Shown piece after piece: positions 1 through 8,712 of a stretch of DNA of 21,905 nt. Below the pieces are notes generated by a model that did no database searches, was not told the origin of the DNA, and saw only the letters and a program-made list of their open reading frames with translations. How positions within the stretch are numbered: the first letter of the stretch is position 1; each line of letters opens with the position of its first letter. The stretch is taken from assembly GCA_934589705.1 (NCBI GenBank), contig CAKTOH010000022.1, positions 1 to 21,905 on the forward strand, read 5' to 3'. A program made the position numbers and the translations under genes. This DNA comes from an uncultured Oscillospiraceae bacterium (GTDB lineage Bacteria > Bacillota > Clostridia > Oscillospirales > Oscillospiraceae).

Positions 1-1265
1 GTCATCTCGTTCTCATTGACGATGAGGCCGCCCTTCTTGTTGGTCTCCAGGCCGGGGGTGGTGGAGCGGATCAGGGGATTGGGGCTGGTGCCCAGAGCCA
101 TGATCACGGTGTCCACATCCAGCACAAACTGGCTGTCGGGAATCTCCACAGGGCGGCGGCGGCCGGAAGCGTCAGGCTCGCCCAGCTCCATGCGGACGCA
201 CTTCACGCCGCAGACCCGGCCATCCTCGTCGGCCACGATCTCCACAGGATTGCACAGAGTCTTGAACTCGATGCCCTCCTCCTTGGCGTGGTGCTGCTCT
301 TCCTTACGGGCGGGCATTTCGGCCTCGCCACGGCGATAGACGATGTACACCTTGTCGGCGCCCAGACGCATGGCGCAGCGGGCGGCATCCATAGCCACGT
401 TGCCGCCGCCAACCACGGCCACCGCCTTGGAGCGGATGACGGGGGTGTCGGAATCGGAATTGTAGGCCTTCATCAGGTTGGTACGGGTCAGGTACTCATT
501 GGCGGACATGACACCCTTCAGGCTCTCGCCGGGGATGTGCATGAACATGGGCAGGCCCGCGCCGGAGCCCACGAAGACGGCCTTGTAGCCCATCTCGAAC
601 AGCTCGTCGATGGTCAGGACACGACCGATGACCATGTTGGTCATGACTTCCACGCCCTGGGCCTGAAGCTTGGTGACCTCATTTGCCACGATAGCCTTGG
701 GCAGACGGAATTCGGGGATACCGTAAACCAGCACGCCGCCGGCGGTGTGCAGAGCCTCGAACACGGAAACCTGATAGCCCTTCTTGGCCAGATCGCTGGC
801 GCAGGTCAGGCCGGCAGGGCCGGAGCCAACCACGGCCACCTTGATGCCGTTGGAGGGAGCCTTCTCAGGCATGGCGTTGACGTTTTCCCGATACCAGTCG
901 GCAACGAACCGCTCCAGACGGCCGATGGCCACCGGCTCGCCCTTGATGCCACGGACGCACTTGCTCTCGCACTGGGTCTCCTGGGGACACACACGGCCAC
1001 TCAGCGCCGGCAGGGCGTTGGTGGAGGTGATGACCTCATAAGCGGCCTTGAAATCCCGCTCACGAACCTTGGCGATGAACTCGGGGATGCGCACGTTGAC
1101 GGGGCAGCCCTCCACGCACTTGGGGTTCTTGCAGTTCAGGCAGCGGCCCGCTTCCTCAACGGCCATTTCCTCGGTATAGCCCAGGGTGACTTCCTGGAAA
1201 TTCCGGGCACGAACCAGAGGCTCCTGCTCGGGCATGGGAACTTTCTTCAAAGACATATTAGCCAT
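1..1265 (-). CDS. nfnB: NADPH-binding subunit of NfnAB transhydrogenase (GltA-like flavoprotein), 3' end cut off
   Basis: Reads from ATG at 1265 (RBS AAGGAGGAA, overlapping the nfnA stop) off the left edge; 421 residues seen of about 465 expected. Visible in order: an N-terminal ferredoxin-like part with two cysteine groups (C42, C45, C50, C54, then C93, C99, C103), a first dinucleotide fold GSGPAGL (147-153, FAD) and a second GGGNVAMD (286-293, NADPH). The missing C-terminus normally completes the FAD site. The family is shared by the glutamate synthase small subunit (GltA/GltD) and NfnB. The NfnA-type gene 14 bp upstream decides for NfnB: with NfnA it forms the cytosolic NADH-dependent reduced ferredoxin:NADP+ oxidoreductase, an electron-bifurcating enzyme of anaerobes. 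The assignment rests on family knowledge plus gene order; many databases would still label it glutamate synthase subunit. Confidence 0.9.
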   Translation of the reverse strand, partial: MANMSLKKVPMPEQEPLVRARNFQEVTLGYTEEMAVEEAGRCLNCKNPKCVEGCPVNVRIPEFIAKVRERDFKAAYEVITSTNALPALSGRVCPQETQCESKCVRGIKGEPVAIGRLERFVADWYRENVNAMPEKAPSNGIKVAVVGSGPAGLTCASDLAKKGYQVSVFEALHTAGGVLVYGIPEFRLPKAIVANEVTKLQAQGVEVMTNMVIGRVLTIDELFEMGYKAVFVGSGAGLPMFMHIPGESLKGVMSANEYLTRTNLMKAYNSDSDTPVIRSKAVAVVGGGNVAMDAARCAMRLGADKVYIVYRRGEAEMPARKEEQHHAKEEGIEFKTLCNPVEIVADEDGRVCGVKCVRMELGEPDASGRRRPVEIPDSQFVLDVDTVIMALGTSPNPLIRSTTPGLETNKKGGLIVNENEM

Positions 1266-1279
1266 TTTCCCGTTCCTCC

Positions 1280-2134
1280 TTACTTGATGAGCGCCTTGCC
1301 CATGGCTTCCATGCGGCAGACGTGATCCTTGGCAACCTCTGCCTCCCGGTCACGGTAGGTGCCGTTGCGGCTCATGAGCTCCGCGTAGTCCACCTTGTGG
1401 CCATCAAACTCAGGGCCGTCCACGCAGGCGAACTTGGTCTCGCCGCCCACGGTAACACGGCAGCCGCCGCACATACCGGTGCCGTCCACCATGATGGGGT
1501 TCAGGGAAACCATGGTGTGCACGCCGAAGGGCTCGGTGGTCTTGCAGACAAACTTCATCATGGGCACGGGGCCGATGGCCAGAACCTCATCGTACTGAAT
1601 GCCGCTTTCCAGCAGAGCCTGGAGCTTGACGGTGCCGAAGCCCTTCTCGCCGTAGGAGCCGTCGTCGGTCATCAGGTACAGGTTATCCGCGCAGGCACGG
1701 AACTCGTCTTCCAGGATGACAATGTCCTTATTCCGGAAGCCGATGATCACGTCCACGATGGCGCCGGCCTCCTTGAAGGCACGGGCAGCAGGCAGAGCAA
1801 TGGCGCAGCCCACGCCGCCTCCCACGACGCAAACCCGCTTCTTGCCCTCCACGTCGGTGGGCTTGCCCAGGGGGCCAACGAAGTCCCGGATGTAGTCGCC
1901 CTCGTTCAGCTCTCCCAGAGCCTTGGTGGTGAAGCCCACCTTCTGGAAGATGATGCTGACAGTACCCTTCTCACGGTCGTAGCCGGCGATGGTCAGGGGA
2001 ACACGCTCGCCCATCTCATCGATCCGGAAGATGATGAACTGACCTGCCTTTGCCTTTCTGGCAACGAAGGGGGCCTCGATGTCCATCAGGGTGACGTTGG
2101 CATTCAGCTCCTTCTTACGCACGATTTTATACAT
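1280..2134 (-). CDS. nfnA: Ferredoxin-NADP+ reductase subunit alpha, NfnA ([2Fe-2S] flavoprotein)
   Basis: 284 residues, typical for the family (PyrK/SudB-like FNR fold). An FNR-type FAD domain (residues 1-95) is followed by a nucleotide-binding domain with GGGVGCA (105-111) and a C-terminal [2Fe-2S] motif with C222, C225 and C237. Asp217 sits just before, in the place where known NfnA proteins use an aspartate as the fourth cluster ligand. The end FACVDGPEFDGH is characteristic of this family. NfnA binds NADH and passes electrons to NfnB. The start chosen is ATG 2134 (MYKIVRKKEL), which matches the usual N-terminus and has GGA-rich sequence upstream. The frame is open further upstream, and a GTG at about 2191 has a GGAGGT before it, but that GGAGGT lies at or before the predicted transcription start. 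First gene of a two-gene operon; nfnB follows after 14 bp. Confidence 0.92.
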   Translation of the reverse strand: MYKIVRKKELNANVTLMDIEAPFVARKAKAGQFIIFRIDEMGERVPLTIAGYDREKGTVSIIFQKVGFTTKALGELNEGDYIRDFVGPLGKPTDVEGKKRVCVVGGGVGCAIALPAARAFKEAGAIVDVIIGFRNKDIVILEDEFRACADNLYLMTDDGSYGEKGFGTVKLQALLESGIQYDEVLAIGPVPMMKFVCKTTEPFGVHTMVSLNPIMVDGTGMCGGCRVTVGGETKFACVDGPEFDGHKVDYAELMSRNGTYRDREAEVAKDHVCRMEAMGKALIK

Positions 2135-2203
2135 TTCTGATCCGTCCTTTTCCTTTTCAGAATGGTGAATAACGATATTTGGTTTTTCCACCCAAACACC
2201 TCC

Positions 2204-2232
2204 ATTATAACGGATTTCGTCACATTTGTCAA
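2204..2232 (-). promoter_or_regulatory. Sigma-A promoter of nfnAB
   Basis: On the minus strand, TTGACA (2227-2232), a 17-bp spacer, then TATAAT (2204-2209): a perfect consensus. Transcription would start near 2197, about 63 nt before the nfnA ATG. The 9-mer AATATCGTT occurs both just upstream of the -35 box and in the early leader; it may be an operator pair or chance. Confidence 0.88.
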
Positions 2233-2266
2233 ACGATATTGAACGGTTTTGTAAGGATTCCATAAA

Positions 2267-2303
2267 GTCGGCCCGGGCCGACAGCCAGTGCGTGCATGGC
2301 TGG
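2267..2303. repeat. Short palindromic repeat (GTCGGC...GCCGAC plus GCCAGTGCGTGC)
   Basis: A 16-bp perfect palindrome GTCGGCCCGGGCCGAC (2267-2282) is followed directly by AGCCAGTGCGTGCATGGCT. The same arrangement, with a different loop, follows fbp at 12875-12906. It is a third small repeat type in this window, distinct from the MITE-like elements. No function is visible. Confidence 0.6.
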
Positions 2304-2363
2304 TCTGTCAGCGTGATACCTTTGGGTACCGCTCGGTATCGTTCTGTTTTCAGAGCAGAAACA

Positions 2364-2611
2364 AAAAACGTACTGGTGCGGGAGCACCCAAAGGCTCCCT
2401 TGTGTAAAGGGAGCTGGCTCGCGCGTCCCCCGCAAGCGCGAGACTGAGGGATTGTCAAATTTGCATTCACATGGAGTGCCCAGAAAGAGGAAAGTTCTGA
2501 TCCCCTCAGCCCCAGTGTGCGCACTGGGGCAGCTCCCCTTGGTCAGCAAGGGGAGCCTTTTGCTCCCTTTGCACAAGGGAGCCAGGGGTGCTCCCGCACC
2601 AGTGCGTTTTT
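2364..2611. repeat. MITE-like palindromic element, copy 1
   Basis: 248 bp bounded by inverted repeats: AAAAACG(T/C)ACTGGTGCGGG at the left (2364 on) and the same on the other strand ending at 2611, continuing inward with GAGCACCC and GGCTCCCTTGTG. Inside are two inward-facing hairpin modules (CTCCCTTGTGTAAAGGGAG and CTCCCCTTGGTCAGCAAGGGGAG) joined by a core with AAATTTGCATTCACA and GAAAGTTCTGATCCCC. The core recurs almost unchanged, inverted, at 13236-13297 and in shortened form at 3308-3338. No protein is encoded. A non-autonomous mobile element is the natural reading; no transposase is in the window. Confidence 0.75.
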
Positions 2612-2632
2612 CGATAGTTCTCGGACACTTGT

Positions 2633-2677
2633 GGGGGATTGCGAACCAGTGACGTCGGTCACTGGTTCGCAATGACA
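2633..2677 (-). repeat. Palindromic repeat of the TGTCATTGCGAACCAG type
   Basis: A near-perfect hairpin: ATTGCGAACCAGTGAC, loop GTCG, GTCACTGGTTCGCAAT (16-bp stem, 2638-2673). One of at least eight copies of the same repeat in gaps between genes (4613, 4701, 4811, 6834, 8716, 8845, 9075, and a degenerate one near 13091). It lies 46 bp after the dCMP deaminase stop and may also act as a transcript-end hairpin, but there is no clear U-tract. Confidence 0.75.
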
Positions 2678-2722
2678 GTGTTCCGTTCCGGTGCGCACAA
2701 ATGGGGGCGCATTACGCCATTA

Positions 2723-3229
2723 TTAGCCCTTTCCTGCCTGTTTTTCCTCTTCCGGAATGAAATCCAGAACGATCTCCTTGAGCCGGGTGCGCAGCTGAAT
2801 GTATTTGACCCCGGCGGAGTCCATCATCCGCTTGGAAGCCAGGGTAGAAAGAGAATCGGCGTACTTGTCGGAAAGATAATACACTTCCTTCACGCCGCTC
2901 TGGATAATGGCCTTGGCGCACTCGTTGCAGGGAAACAGCGCAACATACAGCTTACTGCCCCGCAGGTCCCGGCCGTTGGCGTTGAGCACCGCGTTCAGCT
3001 CCGCATGGACAACGTAGGGGTATTTGGTGGCGCTGCCCTCCCGATCCCAGGGATATTCGTCGTCGGAGCAGCCCTTGGGCATACCGTTGTAGCCGGTGGA
3101 AATGATGATGTTGTCCGGGGAGACGATGCAGGCGCCTACCTGGGTGTTGGGATCCTTGCTTCGTTTGGCCGCCAGCATGGCAATGCCCATGAAATACTCG
3201 TCCCAGCTGATATAATCCGCTCGTTTCAT
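2723..3229 (-). CDS. comEB: dCMP deaminase (ComEB family)
   Basis: 168 residues, usual family size. A zinc-dependent deaminase converting dCMP to dUMP, feeding thymidylate synthesis in the cytosol. The catalytic signature is present: H75-A-E77 (zinc ligand and proton shuttle) and P100-C101-x2-C104 (zinc ligands). The N-terminal WDEYFMGIAMLAAKRS and TQVGACIV stretches are typical of dCMP deaminases rather than of free cytidine or guanine deaminases. ATG 3229 has RBS GGGAGGA about 8 nt upstream. It stands alone between repeat elements; a promoter within the dnaJ terminator (3393-3421) probably drives it, with a 133-bp repeat element forming most of its leader. The symbol follows the B. subtilis homologue; no competence genes are nearby. 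Confidence 0.92.
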   Translation of the reverse strand: MKRADYISWDEYFMGIAMLAAKRSKDPNTQVGACIVSPDNIIISTGYNGMPKGCSDDEYPWDREGSATKYPYVVHAELNAVLNANGRDLRGSKLYVALFPCNECAKAIIQSGVKEVYYLSDKYADSLSTLASKRMMDSAGVKYIQLRTRLKEIVLDFIPEEEKQAGKG

Positions 3230-3251
3230 ACTCGGTTCCTCCCGCGCTGAT

Positions 3252-3384
3252 GGCTCCCTTGTGTAAAGGGAGCTGGCAAAAATCTCTGATTTTTGACTGA
3301 GGGATTGTCAAAATAAGAAAGTTCTGATCCCCTCAGCCCCAGTGTGCGCACTGGGGCAGCTCCCCTTGATCAGCAAGGGGAGCC
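3252..3384. repeat. MITE-like palindromic element, copy 2 (short form)
   Basis: 133 bp starting GGCTCCCTTGTGTAAAGGGAGC and ending in the inverted GCTCCCCTTGATCAGCAAGGGGAGCC, with an inner hairpin (AAAAATCTCTGATTTTT) and the GAAAGTTCTGATCCCC junction also seen in copy 1. Compared with copy 1 it lacks about 27 bp of the core and the outer inverted repeats, so it looks like a deletion derivative. It ends about 15 bp from the dCMP deaminase RBS. Confidence 0.72.
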
Positions 3385-3392
3385 TTTTCTCC

Positions 3393-3421
3393 AGTATAGC
3401 AAAAAAGCGAACCGGCAACAA
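3393..3421 (-). promoter_or_regulatory. Candidate promoter of the dCMP deaminase gene, inside the dnaJ terminator
   Basis: Minus-strand TTGTTG (3416-3421), 17-bp spacer, TATACT (3393-3398). The -35 box occupies the terminator loop and the spacer contains its 3' stem arm and T-run. The start would be near 3386, right at the edge of the repeat element 3252-3384. The -10 is 5/6 and the -35 is 4/6 to consensus. Confidence 0.5.
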
Positions 3422-3433
3422 GTACCGGTTCGC
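3401..3433 (-). terminator. Rho-independent terminator after dnaJ
   Basis: On the minus strand, GCGAACCGG, a 9-nt loop, CCGGTTCGC, then TTTTTT (3401-3406). A 9-bp perfect stem five bases after the dnaJ stop codon. It closes the heat-shock operon. Confidence 0.88.
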
Positions 3434-3438
3434 AATTT

Positions 3439-4587
3439 TTATCCGAAAATATTCTTCAGATTGTCGATGAACTTTTTCCTTTTGGGGGACACTTCGATGG
3501 TGCCGTCCAGCTTGCGCAGCAGCTCCTTCTGCTCCCCGGTCAGATGGGTGGGAGTCTCCACCACCACGGTGAAGCGCTCGTTGCCCCGGCGGCGGGAATT
3601 GCCCACCTCGGGAATGCCCTTCTCCCGGAGAATGAACTCCCGGCCGGTCTGAGTACCCTCGGGCAGGTCAAAGTCCACCTTGCCGTCCAGGGTAGGCACC
3701 TGAATGGTGGCGCCCAGTGCCGCCTGGGTGAAGCTGATGGGCACCTCACACAGCACATCCGTGCCCTGACGGCTGAAGATGGGATGCCGCCGGATGAGAA
3801 TTTCTACCAGCAGATCGCCGTTGGGGCCGCCGTTGGCACCGACGCAGCCCTCGCCACGGACACGGACGCTCTGTCCGGCGTCCACACCGGCGGGAATTTT
3901 CACCTTCACCCGATTGGTGCGGCGAACCTTGCCCTTGCCCTTACAGGTGGTGCAGGGGGTCTTGATGATCTTGCCCCGACCGCTGCAGGCGGGACAGGTG
4001 GTGGAGGACTGCATCTGCATACCCATGAAATTCTGTACCGTCCGCACCTGACCGGTGCCGTGGCACTGGGAGCAGGTCTCGATCACGCCGTCGGCAGAGC
4101 CGGAGCCGTGACAGGCGGGGCAGTTTTCGATTCTGGGGGTAGCCACTTCTTTTTCACAGCCGAAGGCGGCCTCCTCGAAGGTCAGCTCCAGCCGGGCACC
4201 TACATTTTCGCCCCGGCGGGGGGCGTTCTGGGTGCTGGCACGGGTTCTGCCACCGCCGCCGCCGAAGAATTCGCCGAAGATGTCGCCTAAGTCGCCGAAA
4301 TCTCCGAAGCCGCCGAAGCCGCCGCCGTAGCCGCCGGCACCGGCACCGAAGTTGGGGTCAACGCCCGCAAAGCCGAACTGGTCGTACTTGGCCTTCTTGT
4401 CCGCGTCGGAGAGCACCTCATAGGCTTCACCGATCTCCTTGAATTTCTCCTCGGCGGTTTTGTCCCCGGGGTTCCGGTCGGGATGGTATTTCATGGCCAG
4501 CTTCCGATAGGCCTTCTTTATATCATCGGCACTGGCGCTTTTGTCCACGCCCAGTACCTCATAGTAATCACGTTTATTTTCAGCCAC
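3439..4587 (-). CDS. dnaJ: Chaperone protein DnaJ (Hsp40)
   Basis: 382 residues, full length type I DnaJ. J domain 1-70 with H35-P36-D37, which stimulates the DnaK ATPase; Gly/Phe-rich linker 72-113; zinc-binding domain with four CxxCxGxG motifs starting at C156, C172, C198 and C212; then the two client-binding C-terminal beta domains. It delivers unfolded clients to DnaK in the cytosol. The start is GTG (4585-4587) with GAGGTG 7 nt upstream; no ATG fits. It is last in the hrcA-grpE-dnaK-dnaJ set, but a 350-bp gap full of hairpin repeats separates it from dnaK, so its expression may differ from that of dnaK. Confidence 0.97.
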   Translation of the reverse strand: MAENKRDYYEVLGVDKSASADDIKKAYRKLAMKYHPDRNPGDKTAEEKFKEIGEAYEVLSDADKKAKYDQFGFAGVDPNFGAGAGGYGGGFGGFGDFGDLGDIFGEFFGGGGGRTRASTQNAPRRGENVGARLELTFEEAAFGCEKEVATPRIENCPACHGSGSADGVIETCSQCHGTGQVRTVQNFMGMQMQSSTTCPACSGRGKIIKTPCTTCKGKGKVRRTNRVKVKIPAGVDAGQSVRVRGEGCVGANGGPNGDLLVEILIRRHPIFSRQGTDVLCEVPISFTQAALGATIQVPTLDGKVDFDLPEGTQTGREFILREKGIPEVGNSRRRGNERFTVVVETPTHLTGEQKELLRKLDGTIEVSPKRKKFIDNLKNIFG

Positions 4588-4612
4588 AGATATTCACCTC
4601 GAAACGATTTTG

Positions 4613-4652
4613 CTGTCATTGCGAGACAGTGCGCACACTGTCGTGGCAATCC
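4613..4652 (+). repeat. Palindromic repeat of the TGTCATTGCGAACCAG type, variant
   Basis: TGTCATTGCGAGACAGTGCG followed by CACACTGTCGTGGCAATCCC. Compared with the other copies, CCAG/CTGG has become ACAG/CTGT, so the stem pairing is kept. It lies 26 bp upstream of the dnaJ start, inside the likely dnaK-dnaJ transcript. Confidence 0.7.
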
Positions 4653-4700
4653 CCCTGTCATTCCGGCCGATGCGGTAAAGTGTGCTCTTTACCGGGTATC

Positions 4701-4856
4701 CGGGAGATTGTCACACCAGTCTGCGTACATGAAGGTATGTTTGCTACTGGCAATCATTATGGTTTTAGATTCGCAATGACAATGCTATAAGGATAGCCCT
4801 CGGAATGACCGGGGGATTGCCACACCAGTGACATCGGTCACTGGTTCGCAATGACA
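4701..4856 (-). repeat. Two further palindromic repeats in the dnaK-dnaJ gap (one degenerate)
   Basis: 4701-4782 has the repeat ends (GGGAGATTGTCACACCAGTC ... TTCGCAATGACA) pushed apart by unrelated sequence. 4811-4856 is an intact copy: GGATTGCCACACCAGTGACA, then TCGGTCACTGGTTCGCAATG. Together with the copy at 4613 they fill most of the 350-bp gap; no gene is visible in it. Confidence 0.65.
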
Positions 4857-4900
4857 AGCGTTGTACGATAGCTCCCGCAATGACACAGTTGAATAGCACC

Positions 4901-4926
4901 CAAGGGGCGGCGTGGGCCGCCCCTTG
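4901..4926 (-). terminator. GC-rich hairpin directly after dnaK
   Basis: CAAGGGGCGGC, loop CCAC (minus strand), GCCGCCCCTTG: an 11-bp perfect stem 11 nt past the dnaK stop. No T-run follows on the minus strand, so it is a weak or partial terminator, or an mRNA-stabilising or processing hairpin that could lower dnaJ expression relative to dnaK. Confidence 0.5.
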
Positions 4927-4937
4927 CAGTGTTTTCT

Positions 4938-6785
<1,848 letters not shown>

Positions 6786-6833
6786 TCATGAAAAGAATTT
6801 ATAAATTTATTTTGCACTGCCTCGAATAACATA

Positions 6834-6875
6834 TGTCATTGCGAACCAGTGCGCACACTGGTGTGGCAATCCCCC
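6834..6875 (+). repeat. Palindromic repeat of the TGTCATTGCGAACCAG type in the grpE-dnaK gap
   Basis: TGTCATTGCGAACCAGTGCG followed by CACACTGGTGTGGCAATCCC, opposite in orientation to the operon. It sits within the presumed grpE-dnaK transcript, 24 bp after the grpE stop, where it would form an mRNA hairpin. Confidence 0.75.
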
Positions 6876-6898
6876 GGATATTCCGGGTTCCTGCCGAC

Positions 6899-7438
6899 TT
6901 AGTTCGCAACCTGAACCATTGCGAACCGAACGACTTTATCGCCGATTTTGAAGCCCTTCTGGAAGACCTGCGCCAGGACGTTCTCACCCAGACTTTCATC
7001 CTCCGTGTGCATCACGGCGTTGTGCAGGTTGGGGTCAAAGGTCTCCCCCACCGCTCCGAAGATTTCCACGCCCAGACCGTTCAGAATCTTCACAAGCTCG
7101 GTCATGGTCATCTCCACGCCCTTTTTATAGGCGGCATCCTCGGTGGGCTGGTTCAGCGCCCGCTCCAGGTTGTCGTAAACGGGAAGAATCTTCGCCACCG
7201 CGTCGGCCTTGCCGTTTCCGTAGGCCGCGTCCTTTTCCTTGACGGTGCGCTTGCGGAAATTGTCATATTCCGCGGCGATCCGCAGGTGGGCGTCCCGCTC
7301 GGCGTTGTATTTTTCCTCCCAGGGATTTGCTTCGTCCTTCTTGACTTCCTGCGCCGCTTCCTCCTGAGGAACTTCCTCAGCGTTGGAAACCGGCTCCAGC
7401 TCTTCTTCTGTTGTCTTCTTTTCTTCTGCCACGTTCAT
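6899..7438 (-). CDS. grpE: Nucleotide exchange factor GrpE
   Basis: 179 residues, normal size. A low-complexity acidic N-terminus (1-40, Glu-rich) is followed by the long dimerising helix (WEEKYNAERDAHLRIAAEYDNFRKR) and the C-terminal beta-wing domain with the family signature (GVEIFGAVGETFDPNLHNAV ... VLAQVFQKGFKIGDKVVRFAMV). It releases ADP from DnaK in the cytosol. The start is uncertain: ATG 7438 directly abuts GGAGG, while a GTG two codons later (7432) has the better 7-nt spacing and gives MAEEKKTT. It starts 9 bp after the hrcA stop, and the RBS overlaps the intergenic bases, so translation is probably coupled. Confidence 0.95.
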   Translation of the reverse strand: MNVAEEKKTTEEELEPVSNAEEVPQEEAAQEVKKDEANPWEEKYNAERDAHLRIAAEYDNFRKRTVKEKDAAYGNGKADAVAKILPVYDNLERALNQPTEDAAYKKGVEMTMTELVKILNGLGVEIFGAVGETFDPNLHNAVMHTEDESLGENVLAQVFQKGFKIGDKVVRFAMVQVAN

Positions 7439-7447
7439 TCCTCCATA

Positions 7448-8530
7448 TCATTCGCCCTGAGGCGTTCCACTGTCTTTTTTCTCCGGGGTGGGCAGCTGAG
7501 GCTGCTCGGGCTTGGCGAACATCTTGGAAAGGCTCTCGGCAAAGTAGCTGAGCCTTGCCGTGACCTTGGCGTAGTCCATTCGGGTGGGGCCAACCACACC
7601 GATCATGCCCTGAAGGCCGTCACCGATGTCGAACTTTGTCATCACCACGGAGGTGTCCTTCAGCTCCTCGGATACGTTCTCCGGCCCGACAATGACCTTG
7701 GTGCCGTTGGTGTTTTCCATCACCGCGGGAAGGTTCGCCAGGGCGTCCTCATCGATGGAGGCCATGACCCGCTGAGCCTTGTCCACGTCCCGATACTCGG
7801 GAAGCCCCAGAAGTCGGGACTGACCGAACACGGCAACGTTGGGGCTTTCGCTGGCTCGCAGGGTCTCCTGAACGAAATCCACGATTACGGGAACCAGAGA
7901 AGCGGCACTGCCGGCCGAACGCATGACCTTATCCAGAAGCTCGGCGGTGATGTGCTCCGGCGGGATATCCGTCAGGGAGGCGTTGAGCACCGCGCTGAGG
8001 ATTTTCAGGTCTGCGTCTCCCACCTCCAGGGGAAGCTTGATGAGCTTGTTGCCCACCTGCTCGTTACTGAGCATCAGCACCAGAATCACGCTGCCGGGGC
8101 CTGCCAGAATCAGGTCATACCGCTTGACGGTGAGCTGACCGCTGCGGGACGCGGCGGAAATGGCCGGAAGGTCCGTTGCCTGGGAAACCAGCCTTGCCAC
8201 CTTCTCCACCATTTTATCCACACGCTGCATCTTTTCCTCGATGGCATTGTTAATGGATTTGGTTTCGTCGATGCTCAGCCGGTAGTCCATCATCAGCTCA
8301 TCCACATACAGCCGATAGCCCGCGGCGGAGGGGATCCGACCGGCGCTGGTGTGAGGCTGCTCCAGATAGCCAAGAGCGGTAAGCTCTGCCATCTCGTTGC
8401 GGATGGTCGCGGAGGAGTATTTCATATCCGGAAGCTCCGTGATCGCCTTGGAGCCAACGGGCTCGGCGGTGCGGATATAAAGATCCACGACACTGCGCAG
8501 AACCTTCTTTTTCCGATCACTCAGCTCCAT
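7448..8530 (-). CDS. hrcA: Heat-inducible transcription repressor HrcA
   Basis: 360 residues, slightly longer than the usual 340-350 because of a Pro/Lys-rich tail (last 20 or so). The N-terminal winged helix shows the family block SSATIRNEMAELTALGYLEQ followed by PHTSAGRIPSAAGYRLYVD. The rest is the GAF-like dimerisation region. HrcA binds CIRCE and represses this operon; its folding by GroEL or other chaperones makes repression heat-sensitive in known systems. ATG 8530 has AGGAGGAGG upstream. First gene of the operon; the CIRCE operator lies 20 bp before its start, so it represses itself. Confidence 0.96.
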   Translation of the reverse strand: MELSDRKKKVLRSVVDLYIRTAEPVGSKAITELPDMKYSSATIRNEMAELTALGYLEQPHTSAGRIPSAAGYRLYVDELMMDYRLSIDETKSINNAIEEKMQRVDKMVEKVARLVSQATDLPAISAASRSGQLTVKRYDLILAGPGSVILVLMLSNEQVGNKLIKLPLEVGDADLKILSAVLNASLTDIPPEHITAELLDKVMRSAGSAASLVPVIVDFVQETLRASESPNVAVFGQSRLLGLPEYRDVDKAQRVMASIDEDALANLPAVMENTNGTKVIVGPENVSEELKDTSVVMTKFDIGDGLQGMIGVVGPTRMDYAKVTARLSYFAESLSKMFAKPEQPQLPTPEKKDSGTPQGE

Positions 8531-8549
8531 GTTTCCTCCTCCTTTTCCT

Positions 8550-8576
8550 TTAGCACTCCTTTCTCTTGAGTGCTAA
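8550..8576. promoter_or_regulatory. CIRCE operator (HrcA binding site)
   Basis: TTAGCACTC, 9-bp spacer, GAGTGCTAA: a perfect match to the CIRCE consensus inverted repeat. It covers the transcription start region and leader of hrcA, as in other Firmicutes. Confidence 0.97.
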
Positions 8577-8580
8577 GCAC

Positions 8581-8609
8581 ACTATACACCAGAGTGCTAA
8601 AAAAGTCAA
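8581..8609 (-). promoter_or_regulatory. Sigma-A promoter of hrcA-grpE-dnaK-dnaJ with an extra CIRCE half-site
   Basis: Minus-strand TTGACT (8604-8609), 17-bp spacer, TATAGT (8581-8586), placing the start inside the CIRCE. The spacer holds a third perfect half-site, TTAGCACTC (8592-8600), in the same direction as the first arm of the full CIRCE and 24 bp upstream of it. Confidence 0.9.
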
Positions 8610-8712
8610 TGGGTTACTTTTGAATTATTCTTGAACATTTTGCCGGAGGACATACACATTATATAAAATAAACGCTCCCGCAAGAGCGGAAGCATTGCGG
8701 ACTATCGAAAGC

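Noticed and set aside
1..2134. Annotation of the first pair as glutamate synthase subunits or as PyrK plus a partner.
   Set aside because: No large glutamate synthase subunit or pyrD is adjacent in the window, and the pair order and the Asp/three-Cys cluster motif fit NfnAB better; the left edge limits certainty.
2135..2191. An N-terminal extension of NfnA from a GTG near 2191.
   Set aside because: Its RBS lies at or before the predicted transcription start, the added residues (EKPNIVIHHSEKEKDGSE) are unlike the family, and MYKIV is the normal start.
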